From assembly GCA_964565925.1 (NCBI GenBank), contig CAZMGV010000022.1, positions 5,941-69,940 of the forward strand: 64,000 nt of DNA, in the 5' to 3' direction. Made by a program: the position numbers and the translations under genes. Every line of letters starts with the position of its first letter. Within the stretch, counting starts at the first letter, position 1. The stretch is from CAZMGV01 sp964565925 (GTDB taxonomy: Bacteria > JAGRBM01 > JAHCIT01). Below are positions 62,284 to 64,000 of this stretch, one piece after another. The notes below the pieces were generated by a model that worked only from the letters and a program-made list of their open reading frames with translations, was not told the DNA's origin and made no database searches.

Positions 62284-63117
62284 ATGAGCCAGCGCCCCGT
62301 TCCCGTCCCCGCGGACAAGATGTCTCTCTGGCGCCGCGTGGCGCTCCACCTATGGGACGAGCCGACCTCCCCCACCGTCTGCGCGACCCGCGACTACGAC
62401 GTCGAGAACGCCATGAAGTTTCTGGACGCCTACAACGCCTCGCACGAGACGCGGCTCACGATGACCGGCCTGCTCATCAAGGCGGCGGCGCTGTCGCTGG
62501 TGAAGTTCCCGGAACTGAACCGCCGGATCATCGGCAAGCGGCTGTTCGACCTGCAGAGCGTCGACATAGCGGCGCCCGTGAACCTGGGCGGCAAGGGCGA
62601 GACGGCGATGATCCTCATCCACGACGCGGACAAGAAAACCCTTGAGGAGATCGCGCTGGACCTTAAAGGCCGCGTGAAGGCGACGAAAGAGTCCAGCAGC
62701 AAGTTCGAGGCGGGCGGCGAACTGGGCAAGCTGCTCGACGTGCTCCCGCCGTTTGTCCTGAGCGCGGTGGTGAAGGGCGCCAAGGCGGCGATCACCAACC
62801 TGAACCTGAGCGAACTCCTGCCCGACATGGACGTGAGCCCCGGCAGTTTTTCGGTCAGTTCGCTCGGGATGAACGAGTCGGCCACCTTCAGCGGACTGGC
62901 GCTCATGCCGCCGCCCGGCATCGGGATCGTCGGCTCCATGGTGATCGGCCGCGTCGAGAAGAAGCCGGTCGTCGAGAACGACCAGATCGTGATCCGCCAC
63001 CGGCTGCCGCTGATGGCGTTCTTCGACCACCGGGCGGTCGACGGCTGGAAGGTCACCCGCTACGGCCAGTTCTGGCAGGATTTTTTGAACGACCCCGAAG
63101 GGCATTTGAAGGGGTAG
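62284..63117 (+). CDS. 2-oxoacid dehydrogenase E2-like acyltransferase, catalytic domain only
   Basis: A 277-residue protein matching the catalytic domain of dihydrolipoyl acyltransferases. The active-site motif is FFDHRAVDG (HRAVDG with His) near residue 245. Other family segments are TMTGLLIKAAALSLVKFPELN and SPGSFSVSSLGM. The lipoyl and E1/E3-binding domains normally found before it are absent, so it cannot act as a complete E2 alone. It may be a CoA acyltransferase with a free substrate. It is preceded by the phased repeat array, suggesting control by the adjacent two-component system. Confidence 0.82.
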   Translation: MSQRPVPVPADKMSLWRRVALHLWDEPTSPTVCATRDYDVENAMKFLDAYNASHETRLTMTGLLIKAAALSLVKFPELNRRIIGKRLFDLQSVDIAAPVNLGGKGETAMILIHDADKKTLEEIALDLKGRVKATKESSSKFEAGGELGKLLDVLPPFVLSAVVKGAKAAITNLNLSELLPDMDVSPGSFSVSSLGMNESATFSGLALMPPPGIGIVGSMVIGRVEKKPVVENDQIVIRHRLPLMAFFDHRAVDGWKVTRYGQFWQDFLNDPEGHLKG

Positions 63118-63120
63118 GGG

Positions 63121-63360
63121 TTACTCCGGATTCGATCCCGCTTCGGTCGCGGCGCCGTCGGTTCCGCAGCAGGAGCTCTCCGCCTTGCAGGTGTTGATCT
63201 TGAAGGGGAGATACGCCGGGCACCAGCGCAGCGCCGAGGTGAGAAGCGGCAGGGTGCCGAGCGCGCCCCACCAGGACTGGTAGTAAAGACCGGCGGCGAT
63301 GATAGCGAGCCCGAGCAGCGCCCGCGCGATCCGGTCGGCATTGCCCACGTTGGTAATCAT
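63121..63360 (-). CDS. DUF2892 (YgaP-like) small membrane protein
   Basis: A 79-residue protein. MITNVGNADRIARALLGLAII opens the DUF2892 fold, with two hydrophobic segments (about 13-32 and 33-45). RWCPAYLPFKINTC holds the conserved CPAY.PFK.NTC. The tail adds SSCC, giving four Cys in all. The family is found next to rhodanese domains in YgaP. It is convergent with the E2-like gene, 4 bases away. Confidence 0.8.
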   Translation of the reverse strand: MITNVGNADRIARALLGLAIIAAGLYYQSWWGALGTLPLLTSALRWCPAYLPFKINTCKAESSCCGTDGAATEAGSNPE

Positions 63361-63432
63361 AAAAAACCTCCCGGCGCACCGCCTGTCCAGGGTTCAGTGT
63401 GCGGGATTCGGGGACGGCGGGATATGACCGGG

Positions 63433-63488
63433 GTCAGCCAGTGCCAGCCGGATCAGGGCGTGGTCAGCCGGGACCGGGCCGGGATCAG
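63433..63488. promoter_or_regulatory. Phased TCAG motifs between the DUF2892 genes
   Basis: TCAG or close variants start at about 63434, 63444, 63453, 63464 and 63485, mostly 9-11 bases apart. TCAGGGCGTGGTCAG (63453-63467) is identical to 62202-62216 in the array upstream of the E2-like gene. It lies about 75-125 bases upstream of the 63121-63360 gene on its strand. The repeats are looser than in the other two arrays. Confidence 0.4.
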
Positions 63489-63709
63489 GCCGGTTTGGAC
63501 TCGCTCGCGGCCTCCGCAGCGGCCTCGGCCTTGCTGCAGGTGTTGAGCTTGAACGGGATATAGGCCGGGCACCAGCGGAGCGTGGCCGTGGTGAGCGGTC
63601 CGAACCCGAGCAGCCCCCACCACGATCTGAAATAGGCGCCCGTGGCAAGGATGGCGATACCGAGAATCACGCGCGCGAGCCGGTCAACGTTTCCGACGTT
63701 GGTCATCAT
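63485..63709 (-). CDS. DUF2892 (YgaP-like) small membrane protein, paralogue
   Basis: A 74-residue paralogue of the preceding gene with MMTNVGNVDRLARVILGIAI, RSWWGLLGFGPL and RWCPAYIPFKLNTC. The tail is Ala/Glu-rich and lacks the extra Cys. Both copies face the same way and start with the same TNVGN.DR motif, indicating a local duplication. AGGGTTCC lies upstream of the ATG. Confidence 0.8.
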   Translation of the reverse strand: MMTNVGNVDRLARVILGIAILATGAYFRSWWGLLGFGPLTTATLRWCPAYIPFKLNTCSKAEAAAEAASESKPA

Positions 63710-63834
63710 AAGGGAACCCTCCGGGCACCGTGAGGCGCCCCATGCTTCCGTCTTCCTTCTGGACTGCTACCAGTCTGCCACAGTTCCCGGCTGCCCGGAA
63801 CCGGAAACTTAATAGGGGGGCCGGCGCCGGGAAA

Positions 63835-64000
63835 TCAGATCCCCTTGAGCGTGATCCGCTTGTTGTCGAAGACCGCCGCGACTTCAAGCTCCCCGCCGAG
63901 CGCTTCCACGTAACGGCGGAGCGTCGAGACGAGGTGGTCGGGGCTGTTCTCCAGACGCGAGAGTTCCGACTGCGTGATTTTGGCGACCTTCGAGATCTGC
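63835..64000 (-). CDS. XRE-family HTH protein, C-terminal part (truncated by window end)
   Basis: The minus strand codes 54 residues up to TGA at 63835, open at the window edge: ISKVAKITQSELSRLENSPD, then LVSTLRRYVEALGGELEVAA and FDNKRITLKGI. This is the recognition helix and end of a lambda-repressor-like HTH of the kind paired with RelE/HigB toxins. A partner gene, if any, lies outside the window. Confidence 0.75.
   Translation of the reverse strand, partial: QISKVAKITQSELSRLENSPDHLVSTLRRYVEALGGELEVAAVFDNKRITLKGI

Overview
The window is GC-rich bacterial chromosome from a Gram-negative organism. This is inferred from an O-antigen-type ABC exporter (wzm/wzt), a MacAB-like adaptor/ABC set and an Isc operon. 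The complete menaquinone operon, the AprAB-type APS reductase with APS kinase, and the many flavin monooxygenase, PF10118 and TetR genes suggest a delta-proteobacterial-type lineage (Myxococcota, Desulfobacterota or Binatota-like). That placement is inference; there is no rRNA to test it. I see no CRISPR array, insertion sequence or prophage.

Layout. 1-15395: the 3' part of a giant secreted repeat protein, with ten tandem cadherin-like repeats followed by seven parallel beta-helix modules, closed by a strong terminator. 15472-18144 (minus): cysC-aprA-aprB. 18433-27417 (plus): a tightly overlapping menaquinone operon, ubiE-menF-menD-menH-menB-menA-menC-menE, facing a Coq4-like gene. 28379-49634: an accessory region with four TetR regulators, a MerR-TPR regulator, two Baeyer-Villiger-type monooxygenases, two SDR-fold enzymes, three PF10118 (ferritin-like) paralogues, an HSL-type hydrolase with Cys in place of the nucleophilic Ser, a carboxymuconolactone-decarboxylase-like protein, a DUF2236 oxygenase-like protein and a four-gene ABC efflux operon. 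It reads as a set of small, separately regulated units for modifying or degrading a lipophilic, possibly ketone-containing, compound. 49955-56293: a ferritin-like gene, tRNA-Leu(UAG) and the operon iscR-iscS-iscU-iscA-hscB-hscA, with a hairpin-rich repeat inside. 56320-59209 (minus): wzm, wzt and a coiled-coil methyltransferase, probably for O-antigen capping and export. 59313-64000: a receiver-only protein, two small proteins, a histidine kinase/OmpR-type regulator pair, an E2-acyltransferase-like protein, two DUF2892 membrane proteins and the end of an XRE-type regulator.

The signal I consider most worth following is regulatory. Direct repeats carrying TTCAG/TCAGG, phased at about 11 bp as expected for OmpR/PhoB-family binding, occur in front of the kinase/regulator operon (3 copies) and in front of the E2-like gene (7 copies). 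A third, looser array lies near the DUF2892 genes, and two of the arrays share an identical 15-mer. This suggests a small local two-component regulon. Several perfect palindromes next to TetR genes and in front of the men and cysC-apr operons are further candidate operators.
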